Shown here in pieces: positions 7,875-15,996 of a stretch of 41,423 nucleotides of DNA. The translations under genes were made by a program, and so were the position numbers. Position 1 is the stretch's first letter. Each line of letters starts with the position of its first letter. The notes beneath the pieces are model-generated. The model worked only from the letters and a program-made list of their open reading frames with translations. It had not been told where the DNA came from and made no database searches. Source of the DNA: Bog-756 sp036513075 (GTDB lineage: Bacteria; Actinomycetota; Acidimicrobiia; Acidimicrobiales; RAAP-2); contig DATBZS010000052.1 of the NCBI GenBank assembly GCA_036513075.1, forward strand, positions 1 through 41,423. The letters run 5' to 3'.

Positions 7875-7881
7875 CCCGGCG

Positions 7882-8871
7882 ATGGAGCCACTACGGATCG
7901 GCGTGCTCGGCGCCGCCAAAATCGCAAAGAGCGCGTTGGTGAAGCCAGCCGAGTCCTCCGCCACCGCGGTGGTGACCGCTGTGGCCGCCCGCGACAAGGA
8001 TCGGGCAGAGGCGTGGGCCGCCAAACACGGCGTGGGGCGGGTACTGCCCGACTATGCCACCGTCGTCGAAGACCCCGACATCGACGCCGTGTATGTGCCT
8101 CTGCCCAACGGCCTACACGGAAGATGGACCCTGGCGGCGATCGCCGCCGGCAAGCCTGTGCTGTGCGAGAAACCATTCACAGCCAACGCCGACGAGGCCC
8201 GGACCGTGGCCGCCGCGGCTGACGCCGCAGGCGTCGTGGTGATGGAGGCCTTCCACTACCGGCACCACCCCATGGCCGAACGCCTGCGGAACATTGTGGA
8301 CAGCGGCGAACTGGGGCGGATCACGCGGGTGGAGGCTTTGCTGTGCTTCCCCCTGCCGCTGTTCAAGGACATCCGCTACAACTTGGCCCTGGCCGGTGGG
8401 GCGACGATGGACGCTGGGTGCTATGCCATCAATCTGTGCCGCTTTCTTGCTGATCGGGAGCCGACAGTGACCGGAGCGACGGCATTGACCCATGGTCCGG
8501 GCATTGACCGGGCCATGCGCATCGAACTCGACTTTTCCGACGGTCTGACGGGCGAAGCGCGGTGCTCCATGTGGTCGACGTCGCTTCTGCGACTGTCGGC
8601 GCGCGTCGTCGGGGACGCTGGCGAACTCCGGGTGTTCAACCCGACGACACCGCAGATGATGCATCGGATCTCGGTGCGCACCCCCTCAGGCCGGAGAGTC
8701 GAGCACGTCACCAGGCGACCCACGTACGCCTTTCAGCTCGATGCCTTCGTCAATGCGGTCCGCAACGGCGGACCCGTCGTGACCGATACGGCGGACGCCA
8801 TCGCCAACATGGCGGTCATCGACGACGCCTACGAGGCCGCTGGTCTCGGTCGTCGTCTTCCGACGCCCTGA
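7882..8871 (+). CDS. Gfo/Idh/MocA-family NAD(P)-dependent oxidoreductase
   Basis: 329 residues from ATG 7882. The N-terminal Rossmann domain starts at once with IGVLGAAKIAKSALVKPA (dinucleotide-binding loop), followed by VDAVYVPLPNGLHGRW and the family signature GKPVLCEKPF, whose Lys is part of the EKP catalytic motif. The C-terminal alpha/beta domain includes AFHYRHHPMAERL and GGATMDAGCYAIN, where the family has its D-x-G-x-Y/H substrate site. These enzymes oxidise or reduce sugars, inositols or related diols with NAD(P). The gene stands alone, so no pathway can be inferred; sugar or trans-1,2-dihydrodiol substrates are both possible. Confidence 0.88.
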   Translation: MEPLRIGVLGAAKIAKSALVKPAESSATAVVTAVAARDKDRAEAWAAKHGVGRVLPDYATVVEDPDIDAVYVPLPNGLHGRWTLAAIAAGKPVLCEKPFTANADEARTVAAAADAAGVVVMEAFHYRHHPMAERLRNIVDSGELGRITRVEALLCFPLPLFKDIRYNLALAGGATMDAGCYAINLCRFLADREPTVTGATALTHGPGIDRAMRIELDFSDGLTGEARCSMWSTSLLRLSARVVGDAGELRVFNPTTPQMMHRISVRTPSGRRVEHVTRRPTYAFQLDAFVNAVRNGGPVVTDTADAIANMAVIDDAYEAAGLGRRLPTP

Positions 8872-8921
8872 GAGCCGGCGCCGCCGAGCCACTTCGTCCT
8901 GCGGTTGTCACGAGCCTCATC

Positions 8922-8944
8922 CGGAGGGCCAACGCGGCCTTCCG
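8922..8944. terminator. 9-bp hairpin between convergent genes
   Basis: CGGAGGGCC (8922-8930) pairs with GGCCTTCCG (8936-8944) across a 5-nt loop with a single G-U wobble. It lies between the ends of the plus-strand oxidoreductase and the minus-strand esterase, suited to terminate either. There is no U tract. Confidence 0.5.
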
Positions 8945-9021
8945 CTGTCCGGCAGTCAGCACCAGCCGGTGGCCGACGCCCAGGCCGAGGCAGGGGGGTG
9001 CGAGACGACCTCCGGACCGGC

Positions 9022-9990
9022 TCAGAGCGTGGCGAGTTTGGCCACGATCAGGCTGCCGATGAGGTTGTAGCCCCTGTTGTTGGCGTGGATGTCGCCGAAT
9101 GTCAACGGATTGCAGAACCAGGTGATGGTGCAGACCTCGGCGACCGGTGCCGGTACGCCCCTGCCGAAGCCGCGCAGCGTCGTCGTCGGTCCGGAATAGG
9201 CGCCCGTCACGGCGTTGAAGGTGCCGGTGTCGTCGCCAGCGGTGGCCTTTTTGTACGGCGCGTTGGTCACGTCGACGAAGGCGCCCCGGGCCGCGCTGGT
9301 GTAGGCCGTATTCAGTGTCGGGTTGATCAGGTCGTCGAAGGCGATCGTGGACTCCGCGGCCAGCACCGGGTTGGTGGCGCCCACCGGGGCGACGTAGAGG
9401 CCCAGGATGACGTCGGGGTAGGTGATGCCGACGATGTGGGCCGAGGTGTCGCCGTTGGCGCCCAGCGCCGTGTCGAGGTCGCTGACCAGGTTGGTGACAT
9501 TGGTCTCGATGGTCGCCGCCGCGGTCTCCACGCAGGGGATCGGGTTGGAACCGGCGACGCACGAGGTCACGTCGTTGCCGCCGATCGACACCGTCACCAA
9601 CTGGACCTTGCCGAAGTTGGCGGATGCGCCGATGTACGCGAGGACGGCATCGACCTGGTCGGAGGTGGGATAGGCGACCCCGTGGGTGGCAGCCGATGCA
9701 CCGGCGGGGCAGCCGACCTGGGTGAAGAGGGAGGACGTGGTGGCACCGCCGCAGCCGAAGTTCTCCAGCTGGAGCCTTTCCTTGCCGGCGACGTACCCCG
9801 TGAAGCCTCTGGTGTTGCCGAGGGTCGGGTTCTGGTAGCCGACCGAGTAGGAGTCGCCCATCGAAATGTAGATCGGTTTGGCCGCCTTGGCCGCGGTCGA
9901 GACGCCCGGCGAGGCGACCAGGCCGACGGCGGCCATGCTGGCCGTTACGGCCCCGGCGAGGGCCAGGCTGAGTAGTGGTCGACGACGCAC
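9022..9990 (-). CDS. Secreted SGNH-hydrolase (lipase/esterase)
   Basis: 322 residues with a classical signal peptide (MRRRPLLSLALAGAV..., Ala-rich site around residue 35). All four SGNH blocks are present: block I GDSYS with nucleophile Ser47, block II with the oxyanion Gly in NFGCGGATT, block III GGND, and block V DIHANNRGY with catalytic Asp300 and His302. Six cysteines (GCGG, VGCPA, SCVAG, PCVE, EVCT, WFCN) could form three disulfides, as in the Streptomyces SGNH lipases. The enzyme should hydrolyse ester bonds of lipids or acylated polymers outside the cell. GTG 9990 is preceded by a purine-rich GGGGGG ribosome site. A 16-bp palindrome lies ~31 nt upstream. Confidence 0.9.
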   Translation of the reverse strand: MRRRPLLSLALAGAVTASMAAVGLVASPGVSTAAKAAKPIYISMGDSYSVGYQNPTLGNTRGFTGYVAGKERLQLENFGCGGATTSSLFTQVGCPAGASAATHGVAYPTSDQVDAVLAYIGASANFGKVQLVTVSIGGNDVTSCVAGSNPIPCVETAAATIETNVTNLVSDLDTALGANGDTSAHIVGITYPDVILGLYVAPVGATNPVLAAESTIAFDDLINPTLNTAYTSAARGAFVDVTNAPYKKATAGDDTGTFNAVTGAYSGPTTTLRGFGRGVPAPVAEVCTITWFCNPLTFGDIHANNRGYNLIGSLIVAKLATL

Positions 9991-10020
9991 GGTGGTTCCC
10001 CCCTGAGGTGATATTGCTGA

Positions 10021-10036
10021 TCCTGAACGTTCAGGA
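10021..10036. promoter_or_regulatory. 16-bp perfect palindrome upstream of the SGNH esterase
   Basis: TCCTGAACGTTCAGGA is a perfect palindrome 31 nt upstream of the esterase GTG start, where an operator would overlap or flank the promoter. The TGAACGTTCA core resembles TetR-type operators. It is not a LexA box: that needs a 4-nt gap between GAAC and GTTC. Confidence 0.45.
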
Positions 10037-10165
10037 CCCTGCCGAAGTTAGTGCAAACTGCCGTTTCACGAGTCGATCCGACGCGATTCCGTCACGCCGG
10101 GTTCACGTTCCGGATATCCCGGCCACCCTCTGGGCTGGTCGCGACTCGAGCATTCGAACGTGCGA

Positions 10166-10363
10166 TCAGACGTGATGGACGACCCAGGTGACGCCCTGGA
10201 ACGCCCGGTACCCCAGGTAGATGACCGTGGCCACGGCCAGGAATTTGAACCACCACGGCGACTTGCGGTGCTCGAGGGGCTCGGTGCCGCACGTCGGGCA
10301 GGTTCCGTCGGCGCCCAGCTCCTCGGTTTCGAGTTGCTGGTCGCACTGCTCACACCACGGCAT
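10166..10363 (-). CDS. Small zinc-ribbon membrane protein
   Basis: 65 residues. The N-terminal half has a four-cysteine zinc ribbon (CEQCDQQ ... CPTCG, spacing C-x2-C-x15-C-x2-C) and the C-terminal half one membrane helix (WWFKFLAVATVIYLGYRAF). It lies 39 nt downstream of der on the same strand and is probably the last gene of that operon. Short zinc-ribbon/TM proteins are common in Actinobacteria and their function is unknown. The regular Cys spacing followed by a clean TM helix makes it a convincing real gene despite its size. Confidence 0.75.
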   Translation of the reverse strand: MPWCEQCDQQLETEELGADGTCPTCGTEPLEHRKSPWWFKFLAVATVIYLGYRAFQGVTWVVHHV

Positions 10364-10402
10364 GGACGGCCCCCTGGTCGACGGGCGGTCCGACGATTTC
10401 GG

Positions 10403-11809
10403 TCACCGCTTCCGTCCCCCACCCCCGTTGGCGCCCTTGGCCCGCACCCGGATCTTGATCGGGGTGGGTCCGAGGTCGAAGCGCTCGCGCAGTCCGCGCT
10501 CGACGTAGCGGAGGTAGGTGGGCTGCAGCCGACCGTTGGTGAACAGGGTGAACGTGGGCGGGTCGTTGGCTCCCTGGACCCCGTACTGGATCCGGGCACC
10601 GACCGGAGGGTGAGCCATCTGGATCGACTTGAGCGCGCGGTTGAGCTCTCCGGTCGGGATCCTCGAGTGGTAGGCCTCCTCGGCCGCGGCCACCGCCGGG
10701 AGGATGTGGTGGACCCCGAGACCGGACAGGGCGCTGATCTTGAGGACCGGGGCCTCTCCCAGGAAGGCGAGACGGTCGCCGACATCGACAAGGACGCTCA
10801 CCCGCTCCTCGGTCGGGACGAGCTCCCACTTGTTGAGGACCACCACCACCGGGCAGCCGGACGCGCCGATGCGCTCGGCCAGACGTTGGTCCTGATGCGT
10901 GATGCCGGCGGTGGCGTCGATGACCAGGAGGGCGATGTCGGCCCGGTCGAGGGCGTCGAGGGCACGCAGAACCGAGAAGTACTCGGTCCCCCGCTCGGTA
11001 CGCGACTTGCGTCGCATGCCGGCGGTGTCGATGAAGCAGACCGTCCCCTCGGGGGTCGTAACGATGGTGTCGACGGCGTCACGGGTGGTGCCCGGCGCGT
11101 CGTGGGTGATCGAGCGCTCGTCGCCCACCAGGCGGTTGAACAGCGTGGACTTCCCGACGTTGGGCCGACCCACCAGGGCCACCCGGGGGATCGTCCCCTC
11201 CGCCTGACCGGCGCCGCCCACCAGGTCGACCAGGCCGTCGGCATCGGTCACCGGGCCGTCGTCCTCGACCGGCACCACCGAGCTGTCGGGAAGTGCGGCA
11301 ACCACGTCGTCCAGGAGGTCGCCGGTGCCGCGGCCGTGCAAGGCGCTGACCGGCCACGGGTCGCCCAGCCCGAGGGAGAGGGCGTCCCACACGTCGGCCT
11401 CCCGGGCGTCCGAGTCGACTTTGTTCACGACCACTCGCACGGGCCGGCTCGACTTCTTCAGCACCCGGGCCACGTCCAGGTCCTCATCGGTCAGTCCCAC
11501 CGTCACGTCGACCACGAAGAGGATCACGTCAGCCTCGGCGATGGCCCGCTCCGACTGGGCGCTGACCTGGGCGTCGAGCGGATCGTCGGTCGACAGCCAG
11601 CCTCCGGTGTCGACGATGGTGAATTGATGGCCGCACCATTCTGCGTCGAGCTCTTTGCGGTCACGGGTGACTCCGGGGCGCTCCTCGACCACCGCGGCCC
11701 GCCGGCCGACGATGCGGTTGACCAGGGTGGACTTGCCGACGTTCGGTCGTCCGGCCACCACCACCAGGGGCTTGGTGCGGACCGGGATCTCGTGGGTGGC
11801 AGGGGTCAT
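10403..11809 (-). CDS. der: Ribosome-assembly GTPase Der (EngA)
   Basis: 468 residues. Two tandem G domains are visible, with G1 loops GRPNVGKSTLVNR near residue 20 and GRPNVGKSTLFNR near 215. Each has its own G3 (DTGGW; DTAGMRR) and G4 (NKVD; NKWE). A C-terminal KH-like domain ends in a basic tail (RAKGANGGGGRKR). The tandem-GTPase layout is unique to Der, which acts in 50S subunit maturation. The N-terminal ~12 residues are variable. The start overlaps the stop of the upstream DUF512 gene (ATGA at 11806-11809), so the two are co-translated. The M. tuberculosis equivalent is Rv1713, which follows cmk directly there. Confidence 0.97.
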   Translation of the reverse strand: MTPATHEIPVRTKPLVVVAGRPNVGKSTLVNRIVGRRAAVVEERPGVTRDRKELDAEWCGHQFTIVDTGGWLSTDDPLDAQVSAQSERAIAEADVILFVVDVTVGLTDEDLDVARVLKKSSRPVRVVVNKVDSDAREADVWDALSLGLGDPWPVSALHGRGTGDLLDDVVAALPDSSVVPVEDDGPVTDADGLVDLVGGAGQAEGTIPRVALVGRPNVGKSTLFNRLVGDERSITHDAPGTTRDAVDTIVTTPEGTVCFIDTAGMRRKSRTERGTEYFSVLRALDALDRADIALLVIDATAGITHQDQRLAERIGASGCPVVVVLNKWELVPTEERVSVLVDVGDRLAFLGEAPVLKISALSGLGVHHILPAVAAAEEAYHSRIPTGELNRALKSIQMAHPPVGARIQYGVQGANDPPTFTLFTNGRLQPTYLRYVERGLRERFDLGPTPIKIRVRAKGANGGGGRKR

Positions 11810-13278
11810 CGTGGTGCTCCGATGGTTACCGGCACCCTGGAGGAGTTCAGTGCAGACAACGTGGTGTGGGCGATCCGGCCCGTGCCCTCGAGGGCGCGGC
11901 GCAGCGACAATCCGTCAGTGGGCACCACCTCGACGGCGCGTGGCAGGTCGTCGACGGTCAGGTCGTCGAGGAAGCGGCCCTCGGAGAGGCAGGAGTCGGG
12001 CAGCAGGTACCGATGGCCCTCGGGTTGGTCGGCCAGCACCGTGGTCAGGTCGGAGCCCGTCAACAGTCCCGACACCCCGATGTTGCCTCCGAAGAACTGA
12101 TTCTGCACCGGGACCAGGCGGATGTCGCCGCGCCCGAGCGAGTCGACGAGGGGGGCGAGCACCAGGGCACCGTACTCACCGGTGAGGATGGCGATCGGCG
12201 GACCGTTGCTCCCCTCGACCGCCGAGCTCGACGTCGGCATCGCCGCCGGGTCGGTGCGGGGCGCCCGGTAGCCGACGGCCGGGGCGCCGTCGACGGCGGC
12301 GAAGAATCCGGGGCGCACGCCCAAGGCGGCGTGCTCATCGCCCCCGAAGGCCGCTTCGAAGGCCCGGGCCATACCCAGGCCGTTCTCGTGCTGGGGGAAG
12401 CCCTCGTAGGTGGCAGCGGCCGGGAACGGCCGTTCGGCCATCAGGTAGTACTCGTCGGCGGCATAGACCATGCGCCGACCGAGGGACTCGAGGAAGGTCT
12501 CCTGCCAGCGATCGACCAGGTCGCACACCGCGGCAGCTTCGGCGACGGTGTGGGGACGCATGGCCTCCTCGTGGGAGAAGGTGCTCACGCCGAGGGGCAC
12601 GCAGGCCACGGTGGCAAGTTCCGGATAGCGGTCGAGGACGCCGGCCAAGGTGTCGTCCAGGATGGCGCCGTCGTTGCGGTCGGGGCACACCACGATCTGG
12701 CCGTGGACCTCGATCCCTGCGGCCAGCAATGCACTGAGCCAACGCAGGCTGGTGGCCCCCCGCCGGTTGCGCAGCATGTCGGCCCGCACGTCGGGGTCGG
12801 TGGCGTGGATCGAGACGAACAGCGGGCTGAGCCGTTCGGTCAGGACGCGCTCGAGGTCCATCTCGGTGAACCGTGTCAGCGTGGTGAAGTTCCCGTAGAG
12901 GAAGGACAGCCGGTAGTCATCGTCCTTCATCGACAGACTGCGCCGCATGCCCTTGGGAAGTTGGTGGATGAAGCAGAACTCGCAGTGGTTGTCGCAGGTT
13001 CGCACCCGGTCGAATACGGCGGACGACACCTCGATGCCCAGAGGCTCCCCCGGCTCCTTTACTACCGACACGGGAAACGGCGCGTCCAGACCCCGGCGAC
13101 GGACCAGGAGGTCCAGCTCGGGCTCGTCCACTAACAGGCTGTATTCGATGACGTCACGGGGCGAGCGCCCGTTGAGCGAGAGGAGCTCATCTCCCGACAG
13201 GAGTCCGGACAGCGCGGCCGGTGACGACTCGGTGACGGCGACGACCTTCGGTGCCGTCGTCACTCGGGGCGCCGACAT
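11806..13278 (-). CDS. DUF512 family radical-SAM-like Fe-S protein with PDZ domain
   Basis: 490 residues. An N-terminal PDZ-like part (SPAALSGLLSGDELLSLNGRSPRDV) is followed by the radical SAM cysteine motif C-x3-C-x2-C in CDNHCEFCFIHQLPKGMRR, then conserved DDYRLSFLYGNFTTLTRF, and a C-terminal DUF512 domain with GxxxxxxxG loops (TGEYGALVLAPLVDSLG, NQFFGGNIGVSGLLTGSDL). Proteins of this architecture are widespread and often found beside der, but their reaction is unknown. Here the gene overlaps der by 4 nt. The start is supported by TAGCCT 6 nt upstream. It is divergent from ispH. A role in modifying a ribosomal component would fit the context but is only an inference. Confidence 0.88.
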   Translation of the reverse strand: MSAPRVTTAPKVVAVTESSPAALSGLLSGDELLSLNGRSPRDVIEYSLLVDEPELDLLVRRRGLDAPFPVSVVKEPGEPLGIEVSSAVFDRVRTCDNHCEFCFIHQLPKGMRRSLSMKDDDYRLSFLYGNFTTLTRFTEMDLERVLTERLSPLFVSIHATDPDVRADMLRNRRGATSLRWLSALLAAGIEVHGQIVVCPDRNDGAILDDTLAGVLDRYPELATVACVPLGVSTFSHEEAMRPHTVAEAAAVCDLVDRWQETFLESLGRRMVYAADEYYLMAERPFPAAATYEGFPQHENGLGMARAFEAAFGGDEHAALGVRPGFFAAVDGAPAVGYRAPRTDPAAMPTSSSAVEGSNGPPIAILTGEYGALVLAPLVDSLGRGDIRLVPVQNQFFGGNIGVSGLLTGSDLTTVLADQPEGHRYLLPDSCLSEGRFLDDLTVDDLPRAVEVVPTDGLSLRRALEGTGRIAHTTLSALNSSRVPVTIGAPR

Positions 13279-13284
13279 GCACCA

Positions 13285-13290
13285 AGGCTA
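13285..13290 (-). promoter_or_regulatory. -10-like TAGCCT, leaderless promoter of DUF512-der operon
   Basis: On the minus strand TAGCCT ends exactly 6 nt before ATG 13278. No Shine-Dalgarno sequence is present. The same hexamer at the same distance precedes the divergent ispH and the pyrG gene. Confidence 0.55.
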
Positions 13291-13350
13291 CCTGGTCCGA
13301 CCAGGGGTTCCGTCTGCACCCCTGCGCTCGGCTCCGCGGATCGCCCCCGG

Positions 13351-13356
13351 TAGCCT
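13351..13356 (+). promoter_or_regulatory. -10-like TAGCCT, leaderless promoter of ispH
   Basis: TAGCCT ends exactly 6 nt before GTG 13363, mirroring the arrangement of the divergent DUF512 gene 60 nt away. No Shine-Dalgarno sequence at normal spacing is present. Confidence 0.55.
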
Positions 13357-13362
13357 GGTGAG

Positions 13363-14442
13363 GTGCCCGTCGACCGCGTCCTCCTCGCCGAACCCCGCGG
13401 ATTCTGCGCCGGGGTGGAGAAGGCCATCAAAGCCCTGGCCTGGATGGTGCGCGTCTTCGAGCCGCCGGTCTACTGCTACCACGAGATCGTCCACAACCGG
13501 CATGTCGTGGACCAGTTCGTGGCCCAGGGCGTGGTGTTCGTCGATGACGTGGACGAAGTGCCGCCGGGGGCGCCGCTGATGCTGTCGGCCCACGGCTCCG
13601 CTCCTGAGGTGGTCGACCGGGCCCGCAAGGACGGCCGGGTGGTGATAGACGCCGTATGCCCCCTGGTCACCAAGGTCCACCACGAGCTCAAGGTCCGGGC
13701 CCGGAAGGGCTACACGGTGCTCTACGTCGGCCATCACGGTCACGAGGAGGCCGTCGGCACGATGGCGGTCGCCCCCGAGGCGGTGCGCCTGCTCGAACGT
13801 GTCGAGGACGTGGACGCACTCGACTTGGCACCCCGGACCGAGGGGGCCGGAGCCGACGGGACCGACTCGATGGTGGCGTTGCTGGCCCAGACCACGCTCA
13901 GTCACGACGAATGGGCCGGCATCGTGGACCGGGCCCGCGAGCGGTTTCCCGACCTATGGATGCCCAACCGTTCCGACCTGTGCTTCGCCACCACCAACCG
14001 GCAGGCGGCGCTCAAGGCCCTGGCCGGGAAGTGCGACGCGGTGGTGGTCATCGGCTCCGAGAACTCCTCCAACACCGTCGCCCTGACCAAGGTGGCCGAA
14101 GCGTTCGGATGCCCACGGGTGGTGCGGATCAACGACGCCTCCGAACTGCCGGACGACCTGTCAGGCACCGTAGGGGTCACGGCCGGGGCGTCGGCCCCTG
14201 AAGCTCTGGTCGACGCCGTGGTCGAACGACTGGCGCCGATTCACGGGGTCGAGATCGCCTCGGTCACCATCGAAGAGGAGTACTTCCCTCCCCCACCCGA
14301 ACTCCGTGAACTGCTGCGGGGCTTGGAGGCGGCGATCGGCCTCCTCAACTCGGTTCCCGGTGACGACACCGAAATGGTCCTCGGCGACGACCGTTCCACG
14401 GAGGCGGCGGATGTCCTGGAGCAGCTCGTCCACCTCGCGTAA
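13363..14442 (+). CDS. ispH: 4-hydroxy-3-methylbut-2-enyl diphosphate reductase IspH (LytB)
   Basis: 359 residues. It catalyses the last step of the MEP isoprenoid pathway, giving IPP and DMAPP, with a [4Fe-4S] cluster. The three cluster cysteines are present: Cys15 (RGFCAGV), Cys99 (AVCPLVTK) and Cys207 (DLCFATTNRQ). The substrate-site histidines are also seen in EIVHN (His44) and GHHGHEE. Start is GTG 13363, chosen by homology (LLAEPRGFCAGV lies near the N-terminus) and by TAGCCT 6 nt upstream. The C-terminal ~40 residues after EEEYFPPPPELR are a lineage-specific tail. Followed by the HD gene on the same strand after ~100 nt. Confidence 0.97.
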   Translation: MPVDRVLLAEPRGFCAGVEKAIKALAWMVRVFEPPVYCYHEIVHNRHVVDQFVAQGVVFVDDVDEVPPGAPLMLSAHGSAPEVVDRARKDGRVVIDAVCPLVTKVHHELKVRARKGYTVLYVGHHGHEEAVGTMAVAPEAVRLLERVEDVDALDLAPRTEGAGADGTDSMVALLAQTTLSHDEWAGIVDRARERFPDLWMPNRSDLCFATTNRQAALKALAGKCDAVVVIGSENSSNTVALTKVAEAFGCPRVVRINDASELPDDLSGTVGVTAGASAPEALVDAVVERLAPIHGVEIASVTIEEEYFPPPPELRELLRGLEAAIGLLNSVPGDDTEMVLGDDRSTEAADVLEQLVHLA

Positions 14443-14543
14443 GCGTTCGGGGACCGACGGGCCCTCACCCCCGCCGGGTGGGCCGACGGCCGGTTCTGGT
14501 CGCTGGGGTCCCACTGGACAGTGTTTGGCGCGAGAATGTCACC

Positions 14544-15092
14544 ATGACGACTTCGTTCACCAGCATGGACTCTTCGACCGCCGAACAGTGGGGGGTGATC
14601 GGAGCCGAGACCATGGCCAACCAGGGCCGGGTCGCCGACCGGGTACTGGCCATGCTCGAGTCCCTGACCGAGGTGGTCGATGGGTTCGCCGTCGACCAGT
14701 TGACCCACTGCCTGCAGACGGCCACCCGGGCCGAGCGGGCCGGGGCCGACGACGAGGTGGTCGTGGCCTCGCTGTGCCACGACATCGGCAAGGCCGTCTC
14801 GGTCCCCAACCACCCCCGGATTGCCGCCGAAATCCTGCGCCCCTACGTCCGGCCTGAGGTGACCGAAGCCATCCTGTACCACCAGGACTTCCAGGGACGG
14901 CACTACTTCCACCACTTCGACATGGACCCGAACCTGCGCGACAACTACCGCGACATGCCCTGGTACGACCTGGCCGAGCGGTTCGCCGACGAGTGGGACC
15001 AGACCAGCTTCGACCCCGACTACCCCACCGAGTCACTCGCCCACTTCGAGCCGAAGGTGCGGGCCGTCTTCGCCGACGCCCATTCGCTCTGA
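14544..15092 (+). CDS. HD-domain protein, PhnZ/MIOX-like candidate diiron oxygenase
   Basis: 182 residues from ATG 14544; an upstream in-frame start adds unsupported sequence. The core QLTHCLQTATRAERAGADDE, SLCHDIGK, NHPRIAAEIL, ILYHQDFQGRHY and FADEWDQTSFD gives a full HD ligand set: His55, His79, Asp80, His90, His113 and Asp152. The 24-residue gap from first His to HD and the surrounding sequence resemble PhnZ, a mixed-valence diiron HD oxygenase that cleaves aminohydroxyethylphosphonate, more than a phosphohydrolase. From memory of PhnZ, its Tyr/Glu substrate pair before the first His is not conserved (Val/Phe here), so the substrate is probably different. The stop overlaps the GT2 start (TGATG), implying coupling. 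Function unknown. Confidence 0.75.
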   Translation: MTTSFTSMDSSTAEQWGVIGAETMANQGRVADRVLAMLESLTEVVDGFAVDQLTHCLQTATRAERAGADDEVVVASLCHDIGKAVSVPNHPRIAAEILRPYVRPEVTEAILYHQDFQGRHYFHHFDMDPNLRDNYRDMPWYDLAERFADEWDQTSFDPDYPTESLAHFEPKVRAVFADAHSL

Positions 15093-15940
15093 TGGCGCCC
15101 ACCCAGCGGCACCGCTGGCTGACCCTGCCCGACAGCGGGGCCAAGAAACGGGCGGCCAGGCTCATCGATTTCGTGGTCGCCCAGGCCCGGGCCGACTTCG
15201 AAGCCCACTATCCGAACGTCCGCTTCGGGCCGGTCCTGGGGCTCATCGCCGCCTACAACGAGGAGGCCAATATCGGCGACGTCCTCAAGGCCATGCCGAC
15301 CTTTGTGGGCGACCTTGAGGTATCCACCCTGGTGGTGGTGGACGGCGGTTCGGACGCGACGGCCGACGTCGCCCTGGACGCCGGTGTCTTCACCTGCGTC
15401 TTGCCCGTGAACCTGGGCCAGGGCGCCGCCCTCCGCCTCGGCTATGAACTGGCCGCCGCCCACGGCGCCACCTACGTGGTCACCCTCGATGCCGACGGGC
15501 AGAACGACCCCAGCGAAATGGCCACCATGCTCGAGCCACTACTCGAGGACACCGCCGACTTCGTCATCGCCTCTCGGGTGCTGGGCGAGGATCAGACCAC
15601 CGACCGGTTCCGTCGGGCCGGGGTCACCCTGTACGCCTGGGCCCTCAATACCCTGGCCAAGCAGCAGTTGACCGACTCGTCCAACGGCTACCGCGCGTTC
15701 CGCATCGACGTCCTCAACGACATCGTCCCCCACCTGGTCCAGGACCAGTACCAGACGGCAGAAGTGGTCATGACCGCCTCCAGCCGGGGATGGCGCATCA
15801 CCCAGAAGCCCACCATGTGGCACCCCCGTGCGTCGGGGACGTCAAAGAAGGGCGGGAATCTGTTCTTCGGCCTCAGCTATGCCCGGGTCATCCTCACCAG
15901 CTGGGCCCGGGTGACGCTCGGGAACCGCACCCGCCGCTAG
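15092..15940 (+). CDS. Family 2 glycosyltransferase
   Basis: 282 residues from ATG 15092, whose A is shared with the upstream stop. GT-A fold motifs of family 2 are visible: GLIAAYNEEANI, VVVDGGSDAT, NLGQGAALRLGYELA, and DADGQNDP with the metal-binding DxD, then SNGYRAFR near the acceptor side. There is no C-terminal membrane domain, so the enzyme should be cytosolic or peripheral. The DPM/polyprenol-phosphate sugar synthase group and teichoic/rhamnan-type GT2s share this layout. A role in making polyprenyl-phosphate-mannose for the GT-C enzymes at 25-32 kb is possible, but the C-terminal part does not clearly match DPM synthases. Coupled to the HD gene. Confidence 0.85.
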   Translation: MAPTQRHRWLTLPDSGAKKRAARLIDFVVAQARADFEAHYPNVRFGPVLGLIAAYNEEANIGDVLKAMPTFVGDLEVSTLVVVDGGSDATADVALDAGVFTCVLPVNLGQGAALRLGYELAAAHGATYVVTLDADGQNDPSEMATMLEPLLEDTADFVIASRVLGEDQTTDRFRRAGVTLYAWALNTLAKQQLTDSSNGYRAFRIDVLNDIVPHLVQDQYQTAEVVMTASSRGWRITQKPTMWHPRASGTSKKGGNLFFGLSYARVILTSWARVTLGNRTRR

Positions 15941-15996
15941 ATCCGCCGCTGTCGTAACCGAACGCGACGGTCCCGACCTGGCGACAGTCCGATCCT

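Noticed and set aside
10021..10036. LexA/SOS box
   Set aside because: The palindrome has GAACGTTC without the four-base gap of actinobacterial LexA sites.
10160..12100. Long plus-strand open frame (~646 codons) opposite der and its neighbours
   Set aside because: It is the antisense shadow of der and DUF512 in high-GC DNA; no domain or ribosome site, low-complexity Gly/Asp/Arg composition.
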